Origin: Sugiyamaella lignohabitans
Lineage: Eukaryota; Ascomycota; Dipodascomycetes; Dipodascales; Trichomonascaceae
Length of the DNA: 64,000 nucleotides
Direction of reading: 5' to 3'
Assembly: GCF_001640025.1 (NCBI RefSeq)
Contig: NC_031671.1
Coordinates: 930,001-994,000 of the forward strand
The position numbers and the translations under genes were made by a program. The notes beneath the pieces were generated by a model. That model worked only from the letters and a program-made list of their open reading frames with translations. It had not been told where the DNA came from and made no database searches. This document shows, one piece after another, positions 40,817-50,530 of this stretch (within the stretch, counting starts at the first letter, position 1; each line of letters begins with the position of its first letter).

Positions 40817-42613
40817 ATGGCCAGAAAGTCGAGAGGTATAAATACCTCTAGCAGAAGAGATGAAAGAGATGAGGAGGAGCTGGACTTAGATGAGATCGAT
40901 CAATTTCATAAAAATCAGGAAGAAATCCTGTTAGACCAGGCTGGTCTAGCAAGGAAAGGTCGATCTGGTCTTGATGAAGAAATGGAAATGAGCGATGAGG
41001 AGGTGCTTGGCTTAGATAACGATGAAGAAGAGGATGAAGAGGATATGGAAATGGACGATGATGCACTTTATGGTGGGAACAATGAAGAGGATGAAGAGGA
41101 AGAAGGGTGGGGTTCGTCGAAGAACAATTACTATGGCGCTGACGAGCCACAAGATGAGGAAAGTGCGAAACAAGAAGAGCAAGAAGCATTAAGGTTACAA
41201 AAAGCACACTTGGCTGAGCTTGCTGAAGATGACTATTACGAAGATGAAGACCTAGACGAATGGAAAGAATCTGCTATGGCCACTGAAAGCGATTTATTAG
41301 ATAGCACGGGTGGAGTTCATCACGAGGCCCTGCCTGAGCAAGATCCTACATTACTTAGTGAGACAGAAAGGCTTAATCTGCTACAAACTTGGTATCCCGA
41401 AGTACTACCGTTCATTGGTGAACTGGAAAAGTATTCCGGCTTGCTGGAAAGTCTGAAAAAGACAGTTAAGGAGAGTGAAAATAAAATTGCATCTATCAAA
41501 TTCGCTGCTCTTAGCTCGTATCTTGGCACGCTGAGTGCGTATTTTGCATTGTTTGTTGGTACCATTGAAAATGGCAAGGTCAGTTTAAAGGATCACGATG
41601 TAGTAAAAGGCATTCTTAAAGCGCGAGAACTGTGGAGACTGGCCAGCAATTTAGATGACGAACAAGACGAGAGTGTTAAGAATAAGAGCAAATCCAACAG
41701 TGGTAGTTCTGTTGCTGTTACTAATGCTTCGTCTTCAGACACTGCTGATGATACTATTTGGCAGTCGGCCAGCGAGGGCTACAGTTCAGAAGATGAAACA
41801 GCCACCATCAATAGCAAATCCTCGGCAACAAAGAGAAAAAGGGCTGCCTTGGACCGCAACGAGTCCGGGTCTGATTCAGACTCTGAATTCTCAGTTGGTG
41901 CTCCAGTTGTCAAACATGTTAAGAGAACTAGAGGTATCAAGTCAGATTACCGCGAAGAAGACATTGATGAAGTTTCAATAGCTGATAAGCTTGCTCGTAA
42001 GAAGTCGTTGCGATTCTATACTTCTAAGATTGATCAGCAGACCAATAAGGCCAATAACGGTAGAGAGAAGTTCTCTGGAGATGCTGATTTGCCTTACAAG
42101 GAGAGGCATTTCGAAAGGCAACAACGACTCATGGAAGAAGCCCGCAAGAGGGGTCTTAAGACCTCTGGAGGTGCTTATGATCCAGCAGATGATTTTGGAT
42201 CTGACGATGATAATGATCGTAGTACTGCCAAGTTAGTAAACGATGGCTTTAGCGAAGATTACTACAATACCATTAAAGCAGCATCTGAGAAGCGCAAGGA
42301 AGAGAAGAGGAACAACCACTTGCTGGCTAAGCAGGCTGCAAAAGAGGGCCGTCTTGAAGAGCTGGCCAGTGAGCTTGCTACCGACGGTGATAAGCGTGCT
42401 ATCAACTATCAAATTCTTAAAAACAAGGGTCTTACACCCAAGCGTAATAAGGACAATCGTAACTCTCGTGTCAAGAAGAGAAAGAGGTACGAGGCAGCCA
42501 AAAAGAAGTTGCCCAGTGTGCGCCAGGTTTACAAGGCTCCCACTTCATCCTACCAGGGAGAACAGACTGGTATCAAGAAAAACCTCATACGCAGTGTCCG
42601 TTTCGCAAACTAA
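40817..42613 (+). CDS. SAS10: Sas10/Utp3, small-subunit processome component
   Basis: 598-aa nucleolar protein of the U3 snoRNP/SSU processome needed for 18S rRNA maturation; S. cerevisiae Sas10 is about 610 aa. Start ATG 40817 gives MARKSRGINTSS; the frame upstream lacks family resemblance. Order of features: acidic N-terminal half with long Asp/Glu runs (about 70-150); a Sas10/Utp3/C1D domain (about 175-285, LLQTWYPEVLPFIGELEKYSGLLES); an acidic/Ser-rich linker; and the Lys-rich C-terminal Sas10 domain ending GEQTGIKKNLIRSVRF. No intron. Confidence 0.93.
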   Translation: MARKSRGINTSSRRDERDEEELDLDEIDQFHKNQEEILLDQAGLARKGRSGLDEEMEMSDEEVLGLDNDEEEDEEDMEMDDDALYGGNNEEDEEEEGWGSSKNNYYGADEPQDEESAKQEEQEALRLQKAHLAELAEDDYYEDEDLDEWKESAMATESDLLDSTGGVHHEALPEQDPTLLSETERLNLLQTWYPEVLPFIGELEKYSGLLESLKKTVKESENKIASIKFAALSSYLGTLSAYFALFVGTIENGKVSLKDHDVVKGILKARELWRLASNLDDEQDESVKNKSKSNSGSSVAVTNASSSDTADDTIWQSASEGYSSEDETATINSKSSATKRKRAALDRNESGSDSDSEFSVGAPVVKHVKRTRGIKSDYREEDIDEVSIADKLARKKSLRFYTSKIDQQTNKANNGREKFSGDADLPYKERHFERQQRLMEEARKRGLKTSGGAYDPADDFGSDDDNDRSTAKLVNDGFSEDYYNTIKAASEKRKEEKRNNHLLAKQAAKEGRLEELASELATDGDKRAINYQILKNKGLTPKRNKDNRNSRVKKRKRYEAAKKKLPSVRQVYKAPTSSYQGEQTGIKKNLIRSVRFAN

Positions 42614-43079
42614 TTATGTCTATATATTTTCAATTGCATTTCGATTTATCACCCGTCAAATTTGCAGCTGCCGGGTACGCTTCCGGTGCTCGGGCTCTCT
42701 GCCTCCGGTAGCTGGGGCACGGCCCCTAATGTCGTGGCCCTTCTCGCTGAGTTCAAGTCGTTAAATATTGGTGTCATTAATCTCCTGGTCATCCAGAATT
42801 AATATGTATGGGGGGCAGATTCTGATTCTGTAGAAGCTTATTGCTGGGAGATTTGCTCGAGGACCCTTCGGATGGAGGAGCCGATTTTTGGGGTCTGGCT
42901 CATGATCATCGGAGTTCGTTACGCAAATCGTCATTCGACGCATGCATCATGTAATCAGTCCCTGCAAGCGTGGGGTACAAGGTACTCTATAAAAGCACAC
43001 CATAGCGCACCCTTTGAGCTAGTAGAAACTCAATCAGATTGTGTTTGCATCTCTGAGTTGTGATTCTATCGTTGTAAAC
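42614..43079. other. Intergenic region SAS10-methyltransferase
   Basis: Contains a dispersed repeat copy (about 42680-42750) and, close to the methyltransferase gene, a CTATAAAAG TATA element at about 42984. Confidence 0.6.
42680..42750 (+). repeat. GC-rich dispersed repeat, copy 3
   Basis: GCCTCCGGTAGCTGGGGCACGGCCCC followed by TAATGTCGTGGCCC and CTCGCTGAG. A second partial CTTCCGG...CGGGCTCT unit stands just before it, as if nested or doubled. It lies in the SAS10 3' flank. Confidence 0.7.
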
Positions 43080-43805
43080 ATGTCTTCAAGCAAAGCATTT
43101 AAAAGCCACTACGAACAGGACGAGCGTTGGACCGCCGTCGATGAGTACACCAATGGGCATCTCCATAATCCCGATACTCATGGCAATTCAAAGGTATTAT
43201 CGGAAGCGCTTTCGAACTCAATTGACAAGGGATTGCCAGATATCTCTACTTTCCCATCATATGGCAAGCTCCTTGCTTTGCAGGCTAAACTTGCTGGTGC
43301 AGACTATGCCCTTGAAGTTGGAACTCTTGGTGGATACACATCTATCTGGTTAGCTACAGAAAACCCCAATATCAAGATCGTGACTCTGGAAGTCAATCAG
43401 CACCATGCTGACGTGGCATTAGAGAATTTGCGAAGAGCTGGTGTGGCCGACAGAGTCGAAATAATTGTTGGCCCAGCTTTGGAAACTCTGCCCAAACTTG
43501 CAGAAGAGATTGCAGCAGGCAAGAGACAGAAGTTCGGTTTCACCTTCATTGATGCTGACAAGACCAACAACTGGAACTATTTTGACTGGGCAGTCAAGAT
43601 CAGCAGGTCCCGTGCTGTGATTGTTGTTGATAATGTGGTCAGAAACGGCACGATTGTTGCCAAAGAGAAACTCAACGATCCCAATGTCAGCGGTGCAAGA
43701 AACGTCATAGAACGAGTGGGTAAAGACAACCGCGTTGATGCTGTTGTGCAACAAACAGTGGGAGAAAAGAATTACGATGGGTTTTTACTTGCCATTGTTA
43801 AATAA
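43080..43805 (+). CDS. SAM-dependent O-methyltransferase (family 3, catechol-OMT-like)
   Basis: 241-aa class I methyltransferase of the O-methyltransferase family 3 type found in bacteria, plants (CCoAOMT) and fungi. ATG 43080 starts MSSSKAFKSHY. The SAM-binding motif LEVGTLGGYTSIWLA is at about residue 77. An acidic ribose-binding residue follows in VTLEVNQHH (about 101-109), then the FIDADKTNNWNYFDWA metal/substrate motif (about 157-172, Asp-Ala-Asp-Lys) and VVDNVVRNG (about 184). These match the Asp/Asp/Asn divalent-metal set of the family. Length is typical. The substrate (catechol-like or other) cannot be named. It is convergent with the GNAT gene, only 38 bp from its stop. Confidence 0.9.
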   Translation: MSSSKAFKSHYEQDERWTAVDEYTNGHLHNPDTHGNSKVLSEALSNSIDKGLPDISTFPSYGKLLALQAKLAGADYALEVGTLGGYTSIWLATENPNIKIVTLEVNQHHADVALENLRRAGVADRVEIIVGPALETLPKLAEEIAAGKRQKFGFTFIDADKTNNWNYFDWAVKISRSRAVIVVDNVVRNGTIVAKEKLNDPNVSGARNVIERVGKDNRVDAVVQQTVGEKNYDGFLLAIVK

Positions 43806-43843
43806 AGAGTGCATACATATATACACTTATATATTTTGATGTA

Positions 43844-44955
43844 CTACTTGCGTGCTTGAGTAGCCGGCTCCCGAATCATACAATAGAGCTTGCATATAGT
43901 TAGTTACGAAAAATGGATGATGATTTAGCGGCTGGGCTCTACCCCCAAACCCTTTGTGCTCGCTTCACCTGTAGCGTTAAATCTGAGTCATTTCAGATCG
44001 CTCCCAGTAACAATTAGAGCGGATTTAGAGGAGGAGCAGCGGGATCTGGGGCGGAGCCCCAGCCGCCGGATGCCGAATAGTAGTAACTGTCTTGTCTTAC
44101 CTTGCCTTGAGAGCCGTCGAGGTCCATGACAAGTGGCTTGACGACTTGGAATCCGAACCGTTCATATATAGGGATGTTGGGAATTTCCTTGCTGGATTCC
44201 AGGTAGCAGGGAATGGAGTTTGCGTCGGCCTGCAAGTTAGTATCTAGCATGATTATAATGCAGGGTTCGGCTACAGGGTGTTGGCTACAGGGGCTGGCTA
44301 CAGAGGCCCTTATCAACTGCCCATATCACAGGGGGTAAACCCAGCTTATGAATTGGAGATTGCACTTGCACTAGAATCACAGATGAGAAAGAAAAAACAT
44401 ACCTGATCAAATACCTCTTTTAAAAGACCAGTGGTGATTCCTCTGCCCTGATACTCGGGACGCACCGCCAAAATATACAGGAACCAATAGCCCTTTTCGT
44501 TGGTCCATAGCTCTTCTTGTACCTTATGAGTTTCCTTTAAGAACAGCTGAAAAGTCTGTTTTCGTCAGTATAAAGTTACCATTTGCTACATGTAAATTTT
44601 TTCTTCTGTTACAACTTACTAATGGGCGCTTACCGTAATATAGGTCTTGTTTCAATTCATACAGATTTGTAAGCTGGACTTCAAGCCAGTCACCCCAAGT
44701 TGCCTGTTGGCGCTTTGACTTTGGACGTTGCCAAACTGCCACTCCCACCACCGAATCAGTCTCACTGTCGACAGCAACCGTTACGTGACCGTGGGCAAGA
44801 AGAGCCTGAAGATCAGCCTTGTGTCGGAGTTTATTATTTTGGGTAGACTGGGAATGAAGCCATGTGCTGAAGGGGTCTCCCTTAAAGGCAGTTACTATAG
44901 TCTTCAAAGCAGCCTGCTCATCTGAGGATTCAAACTTCCTGTAGTGAATAGTCAT
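43844..44955 (-). CDS. GNAT family N-acetyltransferase, four exons
   Basis: 220-aa GNAT acetyltransferase reconstructed from four in-phase exons on the minus strand: 44955-44620, 44555-44403, 44229-44101 and 43888-43844. All junctions are phase 0. Donors are GTAAGT, GTATGT and GTAAGA. Branch-like sites are CTGAC, CTAAC (TACTAACTTGCAG) and CTAAC (AACTAACTATATGCAAG). Exon 2 carries the acetyl-CoA loop (LAVRPEYQGRGI), exon 3 the IYERFGFQVV strand, and exon 4 the family end LYCMIREP. Without exon 4 the frame would run into a dispersed repeat, which supports the last intron. For intron 1 an alternative acceptor 9 nt downstream keeps the frame. The acceptor substrate is unknown. Confidence 0.8.
43927..43972 (+). 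repeat. GC-rich dispersed repeat, copy 4 (in GNAT intron 3)
   Basis: GCGGCTGGGCTCTACCCCCA followed by AACCCTTTGTGCTCGCTTCAC. It lies in the third intron of the GNAT gene (43889-44100), opposite in orientation to copy 5. Confidence 0.75.
44032..44074 (-). repeat. GC-rich dispersed repeat, copy 5 (in GNAT intron 3)
   Basis: On the minus strand it reads CCGGCGGCTGGGGCTCCGCC and continues CCAGATCCCGCTGCTCC, one of the best-preserved copies with a perfect CTGGGGC/GCCCCAG stem. Together with copy 4 it makes the 212-nt intron an inverted repeat. Confidence 0.85.
44262..44310. repeat. Three-copy GGCTACAGGG tandem repeat in GNAT intron 2
   Basis: GGCTACAGGG, GGCTACAGGG and GGCTACAGAG recur at about 15-bp spacing inside the second intron (44230-44402). 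On the gene's strand the unit reads CCCTGTAGCC. Confidence 0.8.
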
Positions 44956-45992
44956 TGTGTGACCAAAACTGACATAGCTTGAATAAAAACAATAAAGATA
45001 AAACTGAATGGATGAAGAATTACATTTCGGATGCACACCACGGAAGAGAGTTCCGCCGTGTGCATGGAGCCATCTCCACGCGGAATGGTGTTCTGTTTCG
45101 AGGTGTTCTGATCTATTACAAAACTCTATTTTTGAATATCACTTGGTTAATCCGTAATTACATCATATCGGCCATCGATATCTGTTTCGAACTACCAGGC
45201 TATTAGGCTGACACCACTAGCAACATATGGGGCATATCAAGTCTACACCTCAATAAAATGCCATCTATCGGGTTGGCTATCAATTTAGCCAGTCTTTTTA
45301 TGGTGAAATATCGCAAACTGCTATTACAACATTTCTGGTGCTAAGTATACTCAGGATTCGCCAATGCATCCCGATGTACCTTGCATACTACAACTGAGCC
45401 CTGCATGGACTGACACGAACTGCACCCATGCGGTTCCCTGACTGTACACTCTGTCTCCGCCAGCTGGCTCGTCGTTGGCTTCCAAGTGGTACACCATCGA
45501 TTTGCAGTCTTATAAACTTCGCCGCTAATAGTGGGCTTCAATAGTAGTGTGCCTAATGAAAGATAGCGGGCTGGGAATTGTAATGGCATGAGGGAGAGTG
45601 AAGTTTAAAAAAAAAGTCCGGGCACACAGTTCAGCAAAGGCTGGCTTTTCCAACTGCTAAAATATCCCTACCAAACTGCTTCGGTTCGTATAAATCAACG
45701 TGTGGTATCTCCACGCAGCGACTTGGGCGTAGCGAGAGGTGCCCAGTCCCCCACAAGCACATCCCCACACCGACACATCCCCACCGAGACTGGCAACTGA
45801 GTTAACTCCGATATGTGAGTGCCGTGCAGATTGCAGGAACGTGGAGTCCGAAGACGTGCGGACACTAGTCGATTGCGAGATGCTGCCATATAAAAGAGAG
45901 CCAACGCCTGTACGATGGTACCTATCGAATTTTTTTTGACATCAAAACAGTGTGTTTACAACAATTGACAAACAAGGATCTGCTTAAGAACA
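44956..45992. other. Divergent intergenic region GNAT-dienelactone hydrolase
   Basis: No supported gene. A CATATAAAAGAG TATA element at about 45887 lies about 100 bp upstream of the hydrolase ATG. Confidence 0.55.
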
Positions 45993-46879
45993 ATGGCCTC
46001 ACATCCTCCTAGTTCCTGCTGCGAACAAGGATTTAAGCATAGTAAGTCATGCTATCAATGAGAAAACCAGCAATTACGCCTCGGCCAGCCGGGGCTCTGC
46101 CCCAGACCCCGTTGCTCTTCTGGCTAGGCACGAGTATGTGTTGTGAATTATAAATTTGATTCTAACAAGGTACAGCTGGTGAGTCGGTTGGAAGGCTCAT
46201 TGACCTTAACGGCGTCGAGACCTATATCAGTGGAGAGAAGAATGCCTCGAGCAAAAAGGCCGTTTTGTTTTTGACTGATGTATTCGGTCACAAGTATATC
46301 AACAACCAGCTGCTCGCTGACGAGTACGCCAAGGCGGGATATCTAGTTGTGGTTCCAGATTTGTTCAAAGGCGACCCTCGCTCACCTGATTCTGTCCCCG
46401 GTGCTGACCCCAATGAGCTCCGTACTAAGTGGCTTCCTAACCACACGCCTGAAATCACCAGGCCAATTGTTGAGAAAGCAGTTGAGGGTCTTAAGAAAGA
46501 GTACTCCCCTGAGTTTGTCGGTACTGTGGGCTACTGTTTCGGTGCCCGATACGTTCTCCAACAACTTGCTACTGATAATGTCAATGCAGGAGCAATTGCT
46601 CATCCTTCTGGTGTCACCATTGAAGATGTTCGTGCTGTTAGAAAACCTCTTCTCATCATTGGCGCTGAAACTGATGGAGCCTACACTCCGGAATTGCAAA
46701 AGCAGACAGAGGATGTGCTCAGAGAAATCAAGGCTACCTATTTCACCACCCTTGCATCGGGTGTATCTCACGGATTTGCAGTCCGCGGAGATATCACCAA
46801 CCCTATAGTCAAGTTCGCCAAGGAAAAGGCTCTTCGTGACACCGTTGACTGGTTCAATGCCTTTAATTCCCGAAAGTAG
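45993..46879 (+). CDS. Dienelactone hydrolase family protein (Aim2-like), two exons
   Basis: 252-aa alpha/beta hydrolase of the dienelactone hydrolase family. Exon 1 is 45993-46041 (MASHPPSSCCEQGFKH, typical Cys-pair N-terminus) and exon 2 is 46170-46879. The intron (46042-46169) has a GTAAGT donor and a CTAACAAG end with the branch site almost touching the acceptor. The catalytic triad is visible: Cys in GYCFGARYV, Asp in GAETDGAY and His in GVSHGFAVRG. S. cerevisiae Aim2 is of similar size. Reaction: hydrolysis of dienelactones or other small esters; natural substrate unknown. The intron houses a dispersed repeat copy. Confidence 0.9.
46078..46130 (+). repeat. GC-rich dispersed repeat, copy 6 (in hydrolase intron)
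   Basis: GCCTCGGCCAGCCGGGGCTC, then TGCCCCAGACCCCGTTGCTC. The hairpin is nearly perfect. It fills about 40% of the 128-nt intron. Confidence 0.85.
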
Positions 46880-46918
46880 ATAAATACATTCGATCTGTGG
46901 TAATATACTAATAGGATC

Positions 46919-46984
46919 TGCCTCCGGTCACTGGGGCGCCTGCTCCAGACCCCGCTGTGCTCGCTTTGCTAATCTTGCGAGCGC
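46919..46984 (+). repeat. GC-rich dispersed repeat, copy 7
   Basis: GCCTCCGGTCACTGGGGCGC, then CTGCTCCAGACCCCGCTGTG and CTCGCTTTGC. It starts 40 bp after the hydrolase stop codon. Confidence 0.85.
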
Positions 46985-47110
46985 GCATTGGCCTTCCATC
47001 GGGCAGCTTCTACAATTGACTGGTTATAGGTTAATCGTTAACCAGACGAGTGGTGTTAATATTATATATCTGGGTTGTTACAGCAAGCTAGGGACTCTGA
47101 GTCCGACTTA

Positions 47111-47161
47111 GGCGGTCGAGAAGTCACGGGGTCTGGGGTAGAGCACCAGCCAAAAGAGGCA
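47111..47161 (-). repeat. GC-rich dispersed repeat, copy 8
   Basis: Minus strand: GCCTCTTTTGGCTGGTGCTC, then TACCCCAGACCCCGTGAC. It faces copy 7 about 130 bp away. Confidence 0.75.
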
Positions 47162-47840
47162 GACCATTTGCCATGGTCGCTCTTAAGTTCTTGGCCAATC
47201 TAAGCAGATAAACTCCACTGGTGAGAAGAATAGAAGACTCAAGATTAATAATCCACCCGCCGTCACATGACCGTTAACGTGTTTGGCGTCCGGCTGGTGT
47301 GTCTGCAAGACGCAACGACTTTGCGATGAGGCTGCACCCCGCGTTGTTCCTCCATATAAATACACGCACGGGGCCGCTGTTTTGCAGCTGATTTTGTCTC
47401 CTTTGTTCTTTTCTTCTTTATACACAGTTTGGTGTATTCACAAGATCTGAATAGGAACCTGGTTACCTTCCAAAAGCGAACCACTCCTTCGCAAAGTTGA
47501 AATAAGGAGAACTGCCGACAATTCTTCACACAATTAAAAACTAGATTGTGATCAATCAGTGGCGATATTTATTCAATCTCACTGCTGGTAAAAAATCATT
47601 GACTCTATTCTGGTTCTATTCGGTTCTATATCACCGTTAAATTTTATTATCGGTAGTGTTCTCTCTTGGGCAGAGGTAGCTGCATTTTATTTGAATTACT
47701 CTATTGTACCGGTTAGGATTAGCTTTCTTTTTTCATCAAAACTAGGTTTATCAGTACTAGGAGTTTTCCTTAAAGTTGGCTTATCGGTCTTCTACGAGTC
47801 ATTATCAATCGGGGTCCCTTTTGTGGTCACTTTTCTGCCA

Positions 47841-47861
47841 ATGAAGAATGAATTCTCTTGA
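47841..47861 (+). promoter_or_regulatory. Overlapping upstream ORF at the MEI2-like start
   Basis: An ATG 7 nt before the main ATG opens a different frame of six codons (MKNEFS) and stops 11 nt past the main start codon. Scanning ribosomes that use it would bypass the main start, so it could reduce translation. Confidence 0.55.
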
Positions 47862-50530
47862 GTTGACCAGATATTCTTTGAATGCCTCTGTGTCAGGCCC
47901 TAGTTTGGATACTAGTTCAGGAAGAATTGTTAGCACCTGCCTTAGGCACTCGAGTAGCGGGAATGATGCTAACAATAGTCCGGTAAGATTTGCAGTCGGC
48001 CATGAGGTTCATATGGCTACTTCCGAAGGCAAATTTGGGTCAATTCAAACCGGAGTACAAGCTGTTGATTCTTCCCAGCCTGGTATTAATAGCAGAGCAG
48101 ATTCATTGCGTCAAATTCCCATTTCAGACTATATATCATGCGGTATGCATGAGAAAACTCGTGAACCTTCACCTACCTCCACATCTTTACGGAGTCTTTG
48201 GTTTTCAGGCCCCCAGCCAGTATCTAGTTCCGAAAGTTCACGACCCTTTAATCCTATTGGGTTCGGTTCCAATATTTACCCTAGAGATGAATCACTATCT
48301 CCTTGCCAGAATAATCACACGCTTTTCAGTCTTGGTTCTGTAATTGACTCTCTGGGTCTTGTAAGTGGACCCTTGGTAAGACTTGAACACAGAATTGAAC
48401 CTATTGATACATCCTCCATATGTGCAGATTCCGAGCGCCAAACACGTCTAGTGAAGGTTTCGAATCTACCAATAAATCCGACTGATCAGAATACCGTTTC
48501 ATTTAGCTTGTCTCCACAATCAGTGCTTGAATCCTGCATTGCTGCAGGTGGGACTGTTCCCGGTAGCACATTTATCGAGGGGTCTACAGTTGTCGCACTT
48601 TACTACGATTTGAGGGATTCAGTACGATTGGTAGATAAACTGCGAGAGAGGTTGGCTGAAAGCAACCGTTCTTCCCATAGGGTCACGGGTAACTGGGCCA
48701 ATATCCAGGTCGCTTTCATTCCTGTCCACGAGTTTGATATCGTATACCGGGCTTCAACGTTTCTTGAACATTTGGCCCTACATAAGAAAGTAGCCGTCCA
48801 TCTTGTTATCAAGGAGAACATGCGGTACTGCGGTTACACTACAGAATCAATTGGTCAGATTTTGACAAAATCTATTGGCGACATTCGTTATATTCGAAAG
48901 CTACCCACAACATACGCGGTTGTCTTTGTATGCGAGTTTTTTGACATCCGTGCACGTCTTAATTGTATTAATGCTACCCGAGAAGAGAGCTCCACTTTAC
49001 CTTTTTATTGCCTCTCGTCCTATAGTTCGGAAAACAACATGGTAAAATCCACTGAAGCTGTTAGCGGGGTAAGCCAGAACCAAGAACAGCAGCTACAACC
49101 AAACGAAAATATATGCTATCCACACCACCAATTGAATAAAAGTGGAACCATTGCTAGTAAACCTCCTATTTCGATATACAGCACGAATTCGCCAACTTCT
49201 GCTTCCAAACGAAGTTTTGCTTCTGTAGCAAGTTCAGGACTGAACCGAAACAATGAGTTTGTCCTCCGTGGTAGCTCAGACCATTCGGGAATACGACCCG
49301 TCCCTGACCTTTCTGGAAAAACATTAAAGGGAAAAGGGAACGAGAATCCATTTGGAATCAGCCAGAAACACTTTGGGTTCCAGATTGTAGATCAGAATAG
49401 TCGCAATGGTGATAGCACGAGCTGGGAAGACAGTCAGGAGCAAATAATCTCTACAACAGCCACCGACACTACCCTGCCTGCACCAATCGCCTCGTCTTCT
49501 CCGGTATTGGCACCAAAATCAGTAGCACCATTGTTGACCACGATCTTATCGCCTCTGTCTTCATCCCAAATGAACAGAATGAATGCCGATACAACTAGTG
49601 GAATCTCCGGCTCCATAGTCACCAGAGCAGCAGTGCCGAGTAAAAGTATCATTGATCTGGATCGCATCGAACAAGGACTGGATACCAGAAAGACAATCAT
49701 GATCCGCAATATACCAAACAAAATCGACCAGCAGATGCTCAAGGAATATATCGACGTTACTAACCGAAACACATACGACTTCCTGTACCTCCGTATAGAT
49801 TTCAACAACAAATGTAATGTCGGATATGCGTTCATCTCCTTCATAGACCCCCGTCACATAATCACATTTGCAAGGGCCCGGGCCGGCACCAGATGGAATA
49901 AGTTTAATTCTGCCAAAATTTGCGACATGTCATATGCTGCTATATACGTGGAATCACCATTATGAAGACTAAACTCGGCCCTGCCGCAGCGCGTCTCTCA
50001 CTAACATGTCCGGTACTCGAGCCGGAATTCTAGGTCATTTCATTCCTCGTACTAACTCTTTTTACACAGGGCAAGGACAACTTGATTGAGAAGTTCCGTA
50101 ATTCCACTGTCATGGATCAAGGTAAGTATGATATGATGAGAGTGGGCCCGCCTTCGGTGGTTGGGCCGTGTTCCAGACTTCGTGGCTCCTCTTTCTGCGC
50201 TCGAGTTGGGAATGTCCGTCTTCATCCTACAAATTCTTGGAAAAGGGCCCGCCGGACATCCCGAAGCAAGAACAGCAGAGCCTCTGTGCGGAATCCCTTC
50301 CGTCGGATGCAAGCTCAGAACCCAAATCACAAGAGCTAACAATAGCGACAGAAGTGGCATACCGGCCAATTGTCTTATACTCGGATCCGAAGAGGTTGGG
50401 CCAGGTCCAGGAGTTCCCACCTCCTAATAATTTGAACCGAAAGCTGCGTTCCCAGAGCAGCATGTTGACGGTGGGTTTGTTCCCTCCCCAGGGCTCAATC
50501 GGCCCGGAGAAGCTTTCTCGCAAGAACTAG
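47848..50530 (+). CDS. Mei2-like RNA-binding protein, three exons
   Basis: 776-aa Mei2-type RNA-binding protein (in S. pombe, the master regulator of meiotic entry). Exons: 47848-49947, 50070-50121, 50352-50530. A disordered Ser-rich N-terminus precedes RRM-like regions at about 200-300 (RLVKVSNLPI) and 313-380. The diagnostic C-terminal Mei2 RRM3 starts at about 613 (KTIMIRNIPNKIDQQML, YDFLYLRIDFNNKCNVGYAF). Exons 2-3 complete it: GKDNLIEKFRNSTVMDQ joins EVAYRPIVLYSDP and PPPNNLNRKLRS, all family-conserved. Intron 1 has a perfect TACTAAC branch site (50050-50056) but an atypical GTGGAA donor. Intron 2 has GTAAGT, CTAAC and ACAG. Retention of intron 1 would end the protein five residues past the junction. 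This fused model keeps frame throughout. Confidence 0.88.

Larger units (their letters stand above)
46880..47847. other. Intergenic region hydrolase-MEI2-like gene
   Basis: Contains dispersed repeat copies 7 (plus) and 8 (minus). A CATATAAATACACG TATA element at about 47352 is followed by a pyrimidine-rich leader of up to about 450 nt before the Mei2-like start. Confidence 0.6.

Noticed and set aside
44524..44620. GNAT exon 1 reading on to a stop at 44524 as a complete shorter protein
   Set aside because: It would lack the acetyl-CoA loop and IYERFGF strand, both present in the downstream exons with good splice signals.
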